Source: Achromobacter sp. Root83
Lineage (GTDB): Bacteria; Pseudomonadota; Gammaproteobacteria; Burkholderiales; Burkholderiaceae_B
Assembly: GCF_001428845.1 (NCBI RefSeq)
Contig: NZ_LMIU01000001.1
Span: 310,984-374,983, forward strand
Length of the DNA stretch: 64,000 nucleotides
Direction: 5' to 3'
A model generated the notes under the pieces. It was not told the origin of the DNA, searched no databases, and saw only the letters and a list, made by a program, of their open reading frames with translations. Shown here piece by piece: positions 53,500 through 64,000 of the stretch; position 1 is the first letter of the stretch; each line of letters opens with the position of its first letter. The position numbers and the translations under genes are program-made.

Positions 53500-54228
53500 T
53501 CAGCAGCTCTCGTGTCCCAGCAGTTGCTTCAACGCGGGCAGGTCCAGGATGCGGACCTCGCGCTGGTTGATCTTGATCAGGCCGTCGCGGGCAAAGCGCG
53601 AAAACAGCCGGCTGACCGTTTCGAGCGTCAGGCCCAGGTAGTTGCCGATTTCTTCGCGGCTCATGCGCAGCACGAACTCGGTGGACGAATAGCCCAGCGA
53701 GGCATAGCGCTGCGACAGGTTCAGCAGGAAGGCCGCCAGGCGCTGCTCGGAGCGCATCGAACCCAGCGACGCCAGCATCTGGTGCGAACGGGTGATCTCG
53801 CGGCTCATGAGGCGGCGGAATTGCTGCTGCAGCGACGGCAGGTGCGACGCCACGCGGTCGACTTCGTTCAGGCGGATGACGCAGACTTCGGAGTCTTCCA
53901 GCGCCACGGCCGCCGACACGTGCTTGCCGTCAAGCATGCCGTCCATGCCGACGATTTCTCCCGGCAGGTGAAAGCCGGTGATCTGGATCTGGCCGGTCGC
54001 GTCTTCAAGCTGAGTCTTGAGGCTGCCGAAGCGCACGCCATACACGGCGTCCAGCGGGTGATCCAGCGAATACAGCGTCTTGCCTTTTTCAAGGCGGACA
54101 CGCTCTTTCACCAGCTCGTCCAGCTTTTCGACTTCCGCGGCAGCCATGCCCACGGGAACGCAGACGTGGCCCAGCATGCATGTGGAACAGTGGGCGGCAT
54201 CAGGGGCAATGGGGACCCGTTTTTGCAT
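53500..54228 (-). CDS. fnr: FNR-type oxygen-responsive regulator
   Basis: The 242-residue CRP/FNR protein has the N-terminal cysteine pattern C14-x2-C17-x5-C23 (HCSTCMLGHVC) plus an internal cysteine in EDSEVCVIRLNE, the four ligands of an oxygen-labile [4Fe-4S] cluster. A cyclic-nucleotide-fold region (GFHLPGEIVGMDGMLDG) and a HTH_Crp (MSREEIGNYLGLTLETVSRLFSRF) follow; the recognition helix TVSRLFSR matches E. coli FNR (E-SR). It should activate anaerobic or microaerobic genes under low oxygen. Start choice MQKRVP at 54228 rests on the cysteine motif position. Confidence 0.93.
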   Translation of the reverse strand: MQKRVPIAPDAAHCSTCMLGHVCVPVGMAAAEVEKLDELVKERVRLEKGKTLYSLDHPLDAVYGVRFGSLKTQLEDATGQIQITGFHLPGEIVGMDGMLDGKHVSAAVALEDSEVCVIRLNEVDRVASHLPSLQQQFRRLMSREITRSHQMLASLGSMRSEQRLAAFLLNLSQRYASLGYSSTEFVLRMSREEIGNYLGLTLETVSRLFSRFARDGLIKINQREVRILDLPALKQLLGHESC

Positions 54229-54326
54229 ACGATGACCTTTAGAGTTCCCATTGCACGGCAAAGGGCCGGAATGGGTGCAACGCGTGAGACAGGCGTCTAT
54301 TGTAGTCCGTTGTTACTACGGGTGTC

Positions 54327-54761
54327 TTACCGGCCGCCGGGCGTTGTCCGCGCGAGACGGTGGACGATCCAGTCGTCGCCGGCGATGTCGATGGCCGCGG
54401 CCCGCAGCGCGGGGTCGATGGGATAGTACTGGCAGGTCAGCAAACCGCCCTGTCCGGGGGCTTCCAGCCGGGCCCGGACCGTCCTGCGCACGAAGCAGCA
54501 GGGCGTTCCGGGCTGATATTCCTCGATCTCGTCCATCAGCGCGATCAGCGCCGGATCCACCCGGAAAACGTCGCCCCGCACGCGCCTGCCGTCGTCCACC
54601 GGAATCAGGCCCGGCCAGTCGCCAAAGTCCACCAGCATGCCCGGTACGCTGGCCGGTCCCACATGGCGGGCCGCGGGCAGGCCCCGGGCGGCGGCGGCCC
54701 GGGCCAGATCGTTGATTTCGCCGGCCCGTAGGGTGCCGTAGACAAATGCGTATATGCTCAT
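54327..54761 (-). CDS. Gamma-glutamylcyclotransferase-fold protein (AIG2-like)
   Basis: The 144-residue protein has the YGTLRAGEIND motif at its start (the glycine-rich substrate loop) and the DEIEEYQPGTPCCFVRRTV region with the catalytic glutamate, as in the AIG2/GGCT family. Members cleave gamma-glutamyl-amine or related bonds or handle glutathione by-products. It precedes clpB divergently by 138 bases. Confidence 0.85.
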   Translation of the reverse strand: MSIYAFVYGTLRAGEINDLARAAAARGLPAARHVGPASVPGMLVDFGDWPGLIPVDDGRRVRGDVFRVDPALIALMDEIEEYQPGTPCCFVRRTVRARLEAPGQGGLLTCQYYPIDPALRAAAIDIAGDDWIVHRLARTTPGGR

Positions 54762-54899
54762 CGTTCAGGTTGCCGATGCACGTCGAAGAAGACCATGAGG
54801 CGCGCGGGGTGTTGAAATTTCCCCGCCCGGCCACATATTCAGGTTATCGAGCCAGCCGGCACGTAGCGGTCAGGCTCCCCACAAGCCACAACGACCATT

Positions 54900-57506
<2,607 letters not shown>

Positions 57507-57512
57507 GCAAAA

Positions 57513-57533
57513 GGCCCGGCGATGTGCCGGGCC
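57513..57533 (+). terminator. First hairpin after clpB
   Basis: GGCCCGGC, loop GATGT and GCCGGGCC form a perfect eight-pair GC stem seven bases after the clpB stop. There is no T-run, so it acts as a pause or mRNA stabiliser at most. Confidence 0.5.
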
Positions 57534-57554
57534 AGCCGATACCGATCGGGTCAA

Positions 57555-57589
57555 TCCCTGCAAGGCGGACACGCCTTGCAGGGATTTTT
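57555..57589. terminator. Rho-independent terminator after clpB
   Basis: TCCCTGCAAGGCG (57555-57567) pairs perfectly with CGCCTTGCAGGGA (57572-57584) over a four-base loop, followed by five Ts at 57585-57589. It ends the clpB transcript. The stem is symmetrical, so it could also stop the opposing PHP-domain gene. Confidence 0.85.
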
Positions 57590-57622
57590 CATGGAAGGCG
57601 GGCGAAGGACGCCGCCGTCCAC

Positions 57623-59278
57623 TTACTCACTCACGGTCACGAACACCGGGTTCGAATAGAACCACAGGTCGTTGTAGTTGCGCGCGTTGATGGCATTGAA
57701 GCGCGCCACGTTGTCCGCGAAGTCGACCTTGGCGTCGGGCAAGGGTTCGCCGGCGGCGGTCTCGCCGGCCACGTCGACGCCCAGGTTCGTGCCGCGCAGG
57801 CGCAGGTACTGGCTCTTGTCCGCCGTCACCGTGGCCTTGATGACGTTGTAGCCGTCGGCATCCACCGTCCAATCGGCGCGGGTATAGCGGGCCAGCACGC
57901 GCGTCGTGGGGTTGGTGTCGTTGTCGTACTCCGCCGTGCCGGCCAAGGCACGGGGGGCGACGTCGCCGACGATCAGGTCCACGTGATTGACCGTGGGCTT
58001 GACGTAGGTGGGGTTGCCGCTTTCGATGGGGTACTCGTAGTTGTTGCTGTCGGGGCTGCGGAAGCGGATGGTGATCTCCACCTTTTCGCCCTTCGCCGCC
58101 TTCAACTCGCCACCCATGTGCGCGACGCCGCTGGCGCCCTGCGCCTGGAAGTCCAGCGTGTCGATCAGGTCACCGAATACTCCGAAAAGCCGGCCACTCT
58201 TCAGGCCAGCCATCACAGCCGCCATGTCGTCGCCGTCCTTCCAGACGTGGGTCTTGGCGTATTCGCCGGGGGCGTAGCCGCTGCTGTACAGGCCGGAAGC
58301 GGTGCGGAAGTGATAGTCCGAATCGGCCACGGTCCAGATGCGGCGTCCTTCGCCCAATAGCGCGTCCCAGGTGCCGCCCAGATGCGCGACCAGATAGTCC
58401 ACGCCGCCGTACGTGCGATTCGGCAGGAACGCGGGGGTGTAGGCCGTGGCATAGCCGCCGCGGTCGGGTTCCATCTGGTTGCCCACCATGCCTTCGATCG
58501 CAAAGAAGACGGACGGCGCCAGGTCGTTCATCTCGCGCAGTTGCGCGACCGTGTACTTGCCCGCGTAGCGCGAGGGGTGGTTCAGCAGCATGTAGCTGTC
58601 GGGATGTTTGTCGCGCAGCCACTTCAGCGCGGCCATCGAGTCCGCATGCGTGGTGTAGGCGCGCGTTTCGCCGGACAGGCGCGACACCAGCAACGGGTCG
58701 AACAGGCTGGGATCGCGGTTGGTGAACAGGTACTCGAATTCGGCCACGGCTTCCAGCGACTTGGCCGACAGCGGATCGTTGACGCCGATGCCGATGTTGA
58801 CGTGGTCATGCGTGGGCATGTCCCATTCGAACGACGAGAAGATGATCTTGCCCGCGTAGCGGCCCGCGGCCTGGGCTTCCTTGATGAAGGGCACTTCGTA
58901 CTGCGCCATGCCCTGGGAAAAGGGAATGGCGCCGCCGGCCAGGTTCACGCCGGTATGGTCGCGCGCCGACAGGCGCAGGTGGTTCGAGATCGCGGCCCAA
59001 TCCAGCTTGTAGCGGTCGAAGGCCTGGTCCAGCGCGCTTTCCAGGCTGACCTGCGCGTCGTCCGACTGATAGGTGTGCACATGCAGGTCGCCGGTGCTCC
59101 ATGCGCCGGTCTCGACCGGCTTGGGATCGGCCGGAGGCGTCGGGTCGGTTACCGCGGGCGGGGCAGGCGGGGGCGCGGCCTCGTTGTCGTCATCGCCACC
59201 GCAGGCGCTCAGGAGGGTGACGCAAGCCAGCGACAAGGGCAAGACAGCCCGCCGCAGGCGGGAAACTTCAAACTGCAT
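57623..59278 (-). CDS. PHP-domain lipoprotein
   Basis: The 551-residue lipoprotein (lipobox LSAC, Cys26) has an Asp/Pro-rich linker, then a PHP-type metallophosphoesterase start GDLHVHTYQSDDAQ with H66 and H68. Further candidate metal ligands lie in AISNHLRLSARDH, YTTHADSMAALKW, LLNHPSRYAG, VAHLGGTWDAL and TVADSDYHF. A beta-sandwich-like domain with repeated IRFRSPDSN-type strands occupies the last 150 residues. It should be anchored on the outer face of a membrane, unlike the cytoplasmic PHP enzymes of histidine synthesis. The reaction is unknown. ATG 59278 is set by the signal peptide. Confidence 0.8.
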   Translation of the reverse strand: MQFEVSRLRRAVLPLSLACVTLLSACGGDDDNEAAPPPAPPAVTDPTPPADPKPVETGAWSTGDLHVHTYQSDDAQVSLESALDQAFDRYKLDWAAISNHLRLSARDHTGVNLAGGAIPFSQGMAQYEVPFIKEAQAAGRYAGKIIFSSFEWDMPTHDHVNIGIGVNDPLSAKSLEAVAEFEYLFTNRDPSLFDPLLVSRLSGETRAYTTHADSMAALKWLRDKHPDSYMLLNHPSRYAGKYTVAQLREMNDLAPSVFFAIEGMVGNQMEPDRGGYATAYTPAFLPNRTYGGVDYLVAHLGGTWDALLGEGRRIWTVADSDYHFRTASGLYSSGYAPGEYAKTHVWKDGDDMAAVMAGLKSGRLFGVFGDLIDTLDFQAQGASGVAHMGGELKAAKGEKVEITIRFRSPDSNNYEYPIESGNPTYVKPTVNHVDLIVGDVAPRALAGTAEYDNDTNPTTRVLARYTRADWTVDADGYNVIKATVTADKSQYLRLRGTNLGVDVAGETAAGEPLPDAKVDFADNVARFNAINARNYNDLWFYSNPVFVTVSE

Positions 59279-59390
59279 GTAAAACACTCCAACGTCATGA
59301 CGGCATGCGGTACGCAATGCCGCGGAGCGCCGAACTATGCGGGCCGCGAGTGACGTGGGAATGACAGCGGCGCGCCGGCCGCCGGCCGCG

Positions 59391-60128
59391 CTATTTTTTT
59401 CCGCCTGCCGTCTCGGAAAGCGCTTGCTTGATGATGGCGTTGGCCGTCCAGCGCACCACGTCGGTGATCTCGGCCAGTTCCAGTTTCCAGATGTCTTTCA
59501 GGACCAGGAATACCTCGGTGCCGTAGACCAGCGACAGCGCCTGCGCCACGCGGTCCTGTTGCGCGGGTGTCAGGTCGGCCGCCAGCGGCGCGATGGCGCG
59601 CTTCAGGATGTCGACCCGGTGGCCGCGCACCAGCCGCGGTTCGGGACCCGCCTTGCCGGCGCTGGCCTCGGCGTGCTGCTGCAAGGACACCATGATGGCG
59701 GCGCGCAGCGGCGCCTCGTGCGATTCCAGGCGCGGATAGGCAAAGCGCAGCAGTTCGTCGACGCGCGCGGCGGCGTCCGGCGCGTTGGAGTCCCAGGCCA
59801 GGATGGGGCCCAGGCTTTCATCCACCACCGCCGCGATCAATGCGCTCTGGCTGGGGAAGTAGCGGTATGCCGTGGCCCGCGACACGCGCGCGTGTTCGGC
59901 CAGCTCCGCGACCGAAGGCGTGACGCCTTGCGCCATGAGCTGCTGCGCGGCGTCCAGCAGCGTCTTGCGCATGCGCGCGCGCGGTCCGTGCGGGGGTTCT
60001 CCGCTGGCGGCGGCCTGGGGGCTGGCGGGGGCGATCAGCCGCGCGCTGGCGGCCGCGGCAGGGGCCGTCTTGCCAGGGGTTTCGGTTTGACGTGAGACTG
60101 GTGTCTCAGTATGATTCTTTCGTCTCAT
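59391..60128 (-). CDS. TetR/AcrR-family regulator
   Basis: The 245-residue protein has a TetR DNA-binding domain: [36 protein letters not shown] (helix-turn-helix) and [11 protein letters not shown]. The C-terminal part holds the ligand domain. If translation starts at 60128 there is a 52-residue Ala/Pro-rich leader before the domain, and the operator dyad at 60093-60108 lies within it; a start closer to MRKTLL (about 59972) is possible. It diverges from the Tm-1-like operon and likely represses it. Start position is uncertain. Confidence 0.85.
   Translation of the reverse strand: MRRKNHTETPVSRQTETPGKTAPAAAASARLIAPASPQAAASGEPPHGPRARMRKTLLDAAQQLMAQGVTPSVAELAEHARVSRATAYRYFPSQSALIAAVVDESLGPILAWDSNAPDAAARVDELLRFAYPRLESHEAPLRAAIMVSLQQHAEASAGKAGPEPRLVRGHRVDILKRAIAPLAADLTPAQQDRVAQALSLVYGTEVFLVLKDIWKLELAEITDVVRWTANAIIKQALSETAGGKK
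60093..60108. promoter_or_regulatory. TetR-type operator dyad
   Basis: TGAGAC, four bases and GTCTCA (60093-60098 and 60103-60108) form a perfect dyad, with a further GTCTCA half-site at 60122-60127. It lies between the TetR gene and the divergent Tm-1-like gene, in the N-terminal leader of the former. It is the best candidate operator of this regulator. Confidence 0.5.
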
Positions 60129-60199
60129 TTCTAGATTCTACAGGCCTTTGGCCTCACATATCGAGGCGCGCACGGAGTGTAGCCGCCCGCGGAGGAGTC

Positions 60200-61411
60200 A
60201 TGACGCATACGAAGCAGCGGGTGTTTGTCGCCGCCACCTACGACACAAAGGGCCAAGAGGCCGAATACGTGGTGGACCTGCTCAAGCGCGACGGGCTGGA
60301 CGTGGTGTCGGTGGATGTCTCCACCTCGGGCGCCGCCAGCGCGGCCCAGGTGCAGGCCCAGGAAATCGCCAAGAGCCACCCCGATGGGCCGGGCGCCGTC
60401 TTCACGGGGGACCGTGGCACGGCTATCGCCGCCATGGCGCTGGCGTTCGAACGCTATGCCGCCGGCAACGCCGCGATCGGCGCAATGATCGGCCTGGGCG
60501 GCTCGGGCGGCACCGCCCTGATCACGCCTGCCATGCGCGCGCTGCCGATCGGCACGCCCAAGATGATGGTGTCGACCATGGCCTCGGGCAACGTCGCGCC
60601 CTATGTGGGCCCGTCGGACATCGCCATGATGTATTCCGTGACGGATGTGGCGGGCCTGAACCGCATCTCGCGCCGGGTGCTGGCCAATGCGGCCGGCGCG
60701 ATCGGCGGGGCGTTCCGCCAGTCCGGCAGCGCTGCCAGCGACGACAGCCGGCCCGCCGTGGGCATCACGATGTTCGGCGTCACCACCGCCTGCGTCCAGC
60801 AGGTGACGCCGCTGCTGGAATCCCGCTACGACTGCCTGGTGTTCCATGCCACGGGCACGGGCGGACAATCCATGGAAAAGCTCCTGGACAGCCATCTGCT
60901 GGCCGGCGTGCTGGACCTGACCACCACCGAGGTCTGCGATCTTCTGTTCGGCGGCGTGCTGGCCTGCACGGACGACCGTTTTGGCGCCGTGGCGCGCACG
61001 CGCGCGCCGTACGTCGGGTCCTGCGGCGCGCTGGATATGGTCAATTTCGGCGGCATGGATTCGATCCCCGAACGCTATCGCGGCCGCAAGTTCTACCCGC
61101 ACAACCCGCAGGTGACGCTGATGCGCACCACCGCTGCGGAAAACACCCAGCAGGGCGAATGGATTGCCAGCCGGTTGAACCGCTGCGAGGGCCCGGTGCG
61201 CTTCCTGATTCCCGAGGGCGGGGTGTCCGCGCTGGACGCGCCGGGACAGGCCTTCTGGGACCCCGAGGCCGACGCCGCCTTGTTTTCCGCGCTGGAAGCG
61301 AACGTGCGCCAGACGGCGGACCGCCGGCTGGTGCGCGTGCCCTGCCACATCAACGACCCGCTGTTCGCGACAACCGCGGTCGAACACTTTCTTGAAATTG
61401 CCGCTCACTAA
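60200..61411 (+). CDS. Tm-1-like ATP-binding protein (UPF0261)
   Basis: The 403-residue protein is a UPF0261/Tm-1-like protein: it starts [20 protein letters not shown], has [73 protein letters not shown] and [17 protein letters not shown]. It matches the N-terminal domain of tomato Tm-1. GGAGGAG before the ATG makes a strong ribosome-binding site. The TIM-barrel half of Tm-1 is encoded by the next gene, 11 bases on. Enzyme activity of bacterial members is not known to me. Confidence 0.9.
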   Translation: MTHTKQRVFVAATYDTKGQEAEYVVDLLKRDGLDVVSVDVSTSGAASAAQVQAQEIAKSHPDGPGAVFTGDRGTAIAAMALAFERYAAGNAAIGAMIGLGGSGGTALITPAMRALPIGTPKMMVSTMASGNVAPYVGPSDIAMMYSVTDVAGLNRISRRVLANAAGAIGGAFRQSGSAASDDSRPAVGITMFGVTTACVQQVTPLLESRYDCLVFHATGTGGQSMEKLLDSHLLAGVLDLTTTEVCDLLFGGVLACTDDRFGAVARTRAPYVGSCGALDMVNFGGMDSIPERYRGRKFYPHNPQVTLMRTTAAENTQQGEWIASRLNRCEGPVRFLIPEGGVSALDAPGQAFWDPEADAALFSALEANVRQTADRRLVRVPCHINDPLFATTAVEHFLEIAAH

Positions 61412-61422
61412 GGACCGATGTC

Positions 61423-62253
61423 ATGCCGCGCTTTGACCGTAACGAACTGCTGGACAAGTTTCGCGCCATGGTGCGCGCCCGCACGCCCATCGTCGGCGGC
61501 GGCGCGGGCACGGGGCTGTCGGCCAAATGCGAGGAAGCGGGCGGCATCGACCTGATCGTGATCTACAACTCGGGCCGTTACCGCATGGCGGGCCGGGGCT
61601 CGCTGGCTGGCCTGCTGGCCTACGGCAACGCCAACGAGATCGTCGTGGACATGGGCCGCGAAGTCTTGCCCGTCGTGAAGCACACGCCCGTGCTGGCGGG
61701 CGTGAACGGCACCGACCCCTTCTGCGATTTCGATGTCTTCCTGGACGACCTGAAGCGCCAGGGCTTTGCTGGCGTGCAGAACTTTCCCACCGTGGGCCTG
61801 ATCGACGGCAACTTCCGCGCCAACCTGGAAGAGACCGGCATGGGCTACGCGCTGGAAGTCGACATGATCCGCCTGGCGCACAAGAAGGGCATGCTGACGA
61901 CGCCTTATGTCTTCAATGCGGACGACGCGGTGGCCATGGCGCGCGCCGGCGCGGACATCATCGTGGCGCACATGGGCCTGACCACCGGCGGGTCCATCGG
62001 CGCCGAGACCTCGCAAACGCTGGACGATTGCGTGGCCGCCATCGACCGCATTGCCGCGGCCGCGCTGGCCGTGCGTCCGGACATCATCGTGCTGTGCCAC
62101 GGCGGCCCGATTGCGACGCCCGAAGATGCCGCCTATGTGCTGCGCGCGTGCAAACATTGCCATGGCTTCTACGGCGCCAGTTCGATGGAGCGCCTGCCCA
62201 CCGAGCAGGCACTGACCGCAGCCACGCGCGAGTTCAAGAATCTGCGTTTCTGA
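61423..62253 (+). CDS. PEP hydrolase family TIM-barrel protein (Tm-1 C-terminal-like)
   Basis: The 276-residue TIM-barrel protein resembles the phosphoenolpyruvate hydrolase/PEP mutase-like family (PF09370 as I recall), equivalent to the C-terminal half of Tm-1. Stretches include [59 protein letters not shown] and [15 protein letters not shown]. It is preceded by AAGGA and lies in one operon with the UPF0261 gene under the divergent TetR. A catalytic role is suggested by family but the substrate is unknown. Confidence 0.9.
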   Translation: MPRFDRNELLDKFRAMVRARTPIVGGGAGTGLSAKCEEAGGIDLIVIYNSGRYRMAGRGSLAGLLAYGNANEIVVDMGREVLPVVKHTPVLAGVNGTDPFCDFDVFLDDLKRQGFAGVQNFPTVGLIDGNFRANLEETGMGYALEVDMIRLAHKKGMLTTPYVFNADDAVAMARAGADIIVAHMGLTTGGSIGAETSQTLDDCVAAIDRIAAAALAVRPDIIVLCHGGPIATPEDAAYVLRACKHCHGFYGASSMERLPTEQALTAATREFKNLRF

Positions 62254-62328
62254 GCTTCATTTTTCGGCATTCATTTGGCGCACACCGTATACATCGTGGC
62301 GCCATCCACTCACTGCCGGATACCGCCC

Positions 62329-63300
62329 CTAACCCAGCTTGCGCCCGGCCCGCGCCGCCACTCGTCGGCACCCCGCGGGCAGGGATGCCGTGCGCAGGTA
62401 CTCATGGATGGCGCGGATCAGCGCCAGCGCGGCGGGGCTCAGCGGGTATTCCTTGTGTCGGATGATGCAGACGGTGCGCACCACGGTGGGCCGGGCCAAT
62501 AGCGCGTAGGCCAGCCCGGGCTCCAGCACCCGCTGCGCGGCCAGCGCCGGCAGCAGCGCCACGCCCAGTCCGGCCTTGACCAGCGCCGCTTGCGAGGTGG
62601 TGCTGGACGCTTCATAGAACGGCGCCGCGGCTTCAATCGGCAGATCCGCGCGCGCGCGTAGCAACGCCATGATTCCCGTTTCGTCCACCACCCCCACCAG
62701 CTTGCGCTCGGCCAGGTCCGACCAGCGCATCGTGCCGTCGGTGCCGGGACGCAGGCCGGCGTCGTCCTCGCGGTACAGCACGCCGAACCGGTCTTCGAGC
62801 AGCGCGTCGAACTGCAGGCCGGGCGCGTCGGCCCAGCGGCTGGTCAGGCCAAAATCCACCTCGCGCGTGGCGACCTTGCGCTGGATGCGGCCGGAGTTGT
62901 CGTCGCTGAGGTACAGGCGCACCGCCGGATACTGGGCCGAAAACGTGGTGGCGGCGGGCGCGATGATCTGCGTGATGGCCGACGGCGCCGCCGCCACGCC
63001 GACCCGGCCGCGCTCCAGCGCCCCAAAACGAACGACGTCTTCGATCACGCCATCGAAGTCGGCCAGCAGCCGCATCACGCGCGGCAGGAATTCCTCTCCG
63101 GCCGCGGTCAGCAGCACGCGCCTGCTGGTGCGGGCAAAGAGCTGGGTGCCCAGTGCGTCCTCCAGTTGGCGCACCAGGCTGGTCACGGACGATTGTGTCT
63201 GGAACAGGCGCTTGGCCGCATGCGTGAAGCTGGACTCCTGCGCGACCGCCACGAACGCGGTCAGGTGCTTCAGGGTGACATGCTTGGGCAGACGATTCAT
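62329..63300 (-). CDS. LysR-family regulator
   Basis: The 323-residue protein has the LysR winged-helix (LKHLTAFVAVAQESSFTHAAKRLFQTQSSVTSLVRQLEDALG) and an LTTR substrate domain (RVGVAAAPSAITQIIAPAA ... YPLSPAALALIRAIHEYL). It is divergent from the D-aminoacylase-like gene across 127 bases containing an AACTA-N11-TAGTT dyad, so it probably activates that gene when the substrate or its product is present. Confidence 0.9.
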   Translation of the reverse strand: MNRLPKHVTLKHLTAFVAVAQESSFTHAAKRLFQTQSSVTSLVRQLEDALGTQLFARTSRRVLLTAAGEEFLPRVMRLLADFDGVIEDVVRFGALERGRVGVAAAPSAITQIIAPAATTFSAQYPAVRLYLSDDNSGRIQRKVATREVDFGLTSRWADAPGLQFDALLEDRFGVLYREDDAGLRPGTDGTMRWSDLAERKLVGVVDETGIMALLRARADLPIEAAAPFYEASSTTSQAALVKAGLGVALLPALAAQRVLEPGLAYALLARPTVVRTVCIIRHKEYPLSPAALALIRAIHEYLRTASLPAGCRRVAARAGRKLG

Positions 63301-63305
63301 TTCAA

Positions 63306-63326
63306 AACTAGATAGATGGATTAGTT
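63306..63326. promoter_or_regulatory. LysR-type T-N11-A dyad
   Basis: AACTA (63306-63310), 11 bases and TAGTT (63322-63326) form a dyad with the LysR-type T-N11-A spacing, six bases upstream of the LysR start codon and between the divergent genes. It fits autoregulation and control of the aminoacylase gene. Confidence 0.45.
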
Positions 63327-63427
63327 AAAACAATTTTTCCAGATTGATCGCGCCGACGATACTAGGGGCTTCATCAAGGCCCCGTGCAAGGCGACGTTCA
63401 GCGAGCAGGGGCCTGAACAAGGCAGAC

Positions 63428-64000
63428 ATGGCGCAGCAAACTCTGGATCTGATCATCGAAGGCGGCTGGCTCATCGACGGGATGGGCGGGCCCAGGCGGC
63501 TCGCCGACGTGGGCGTGGCGGGGGAGCGCATCGCCGCTATCGGCGACCTTTCGGCCATCGCGGCCGCGCGTAGAGTGGACGCCAGCGGCAAGATCGTGGC
63601 GCCGGGCTTTATCGATGTGCATGGGCACGACGACCTGATGTTCGTGGAAAAGCCCGATCTGGCGTGGAAGACCAGCCAGGGGATCACGTCGGTGGTGGTC
63701 GGCAACTGCGGCGTGAGCGGCGCGCCCGCGCCGCTGGCGGGCAATACCGCGGCGGCGCTGGCCCTGTTGGGCGAGACGCCGCTGTTCCCCAGCACCGGCG
63801 ACTACTTCGACGAGCTGCGCGCGCGCCAGCCCATGATCAACGTGGCGGCCCTGGTGGGCCACGCCAACCTGCGTCTGGCGGCCATGCGCGACCCGGAGGC
63901 CCAGCCTACGGCAGACGAACAGGACCTGATGCAGCGCATGCTGGACGACGCGCTGGCGGCGGGCGCCGTGGGCTTCAGCACGGGTCTGGCTTACCAGCCG
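63428..64000 (+). CDS. N-acyl-D-amino-acid deacylase-like amidohydrolase (partial)
   Basis: The frame is open from 63428 to the right edge; 191 residues are visible. It starts MAQQTLDLIIEGGWLIDGMG, has ASGKIVAPGFIDVHGHDDLM with the metal-binding HGH, then QGITSVVVGNCGVSGAPA and a long helical region ending GAVGFSTGLAYQP, the order seen in D-aminoacylases (N-acyl-D-amino-acid deacylases). The N-terminal part of a typical 480-500 residue enzyme is present. It is divergent from the LysR gene, which likely controls it. Confidence 0.9.
   Translation, partial: MAQQTLDLIIEGGWLIDGMGGPRRLADVGVAGERIAAIGDLSAIAAARRVDASGKIVAPGFIDVHGHDDLMFVEKPDLAWKTSQGITSVVVGNCGVSGAPAPLAGNTAAALALLGETPLFPSTGDYFDELRARQPMINVAALVGHANLRLAAMRDPEAQPTADEQDLMQRMLDDALAAGAVGFSTGLAYQP

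Overview
The window is high-GC (visibly around two thirds G+C outside one island) and reads as chromosome of a beta-proteobacterium of the Burkholderiales, most likely Alcaligenaceae close to Achromobacter/Bordetella. This is an inference from protein style: an FNR-type regulator with an N-terminal cysteine cluster, FhaC/FhaB-type two-partner secretion (TPS), gsi-like peptide ABC genes and ClpB. No rRNA, tRNA, CRISPR array or complete transposon was found.

Layout. 1-7.3 kb: housekeeping genes (partial NAD-binding dehydrogenase, adenine deaminase, panB, a lipoprotein, a Sel1-like protein, a MATE exporter, an MltB-type lytic transglycosylase, a methyltransferase). 7.4-16.4 kb: two GNAT acetyltransferases, a small CxxxC protein, and a leftward operon of regulator, double ATPase, binding protein, two permeases and an M14 carboxypeptidase, which fits peptide uptake and processing. 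16.4-34.8 kb: an accessory TPS island. An AT-rich leader precedes an outer-membrane transporter and a 3,436-residue filamentous effector. The effector ends in an unfamiliar, glycine-rich, membrane-type C-terminal domain and is followed directly by two tiny membrane proteins and a lipoprotein. Then come about 4.7 kb of wrecked cassettes: pieces of other effector C-termini, a frameshifted toxin of the polymorphic type-17 kind with a broken immunity gene, another small membrane protein, IS110 and IS3 remnants, and a last broken toxin with an intact immunity-like gene. 35-38.3 kb: an HscC-type Hsp70 followed by a J-like/TonB-like membrane protein. 38.3-54.8 kb: ordinary accessory metabolism and regulation (ABC-F protein, Lrp regulator divergent from a PLP enzyme, a leaderless binding protein, NlpE-like lipoprotein, OsmC, Nudix hydrolase, ferredoxin, a second non-canonical Hsp70, an ArsR-SRPBCC-DUF899 operon, an FNR regulator). 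54.9-57.5 kb: clpB with a strong terminator. 57.6-64 kb: a PHP-domain lipoprotein; a TetR regulator divergent from the two separate halves of a Tm-1-like system; and a LysR regulator divergent from an N-acyl-D-amino-acid deacylase that runs off the window.

The most interesting part is 27.9-34.8 kb. The live effector appears to carry a membrane-acting toxin domain with membrane-embedded immunity candidates. Downstream lies a fossil record of earlier toxin/immunity modules, consistent with C-terminal cassette replacement in a contact-dependent inhibition locus. The functional claims for those cassettes are inference; the broken frames, repeats and gene order are seen directly.
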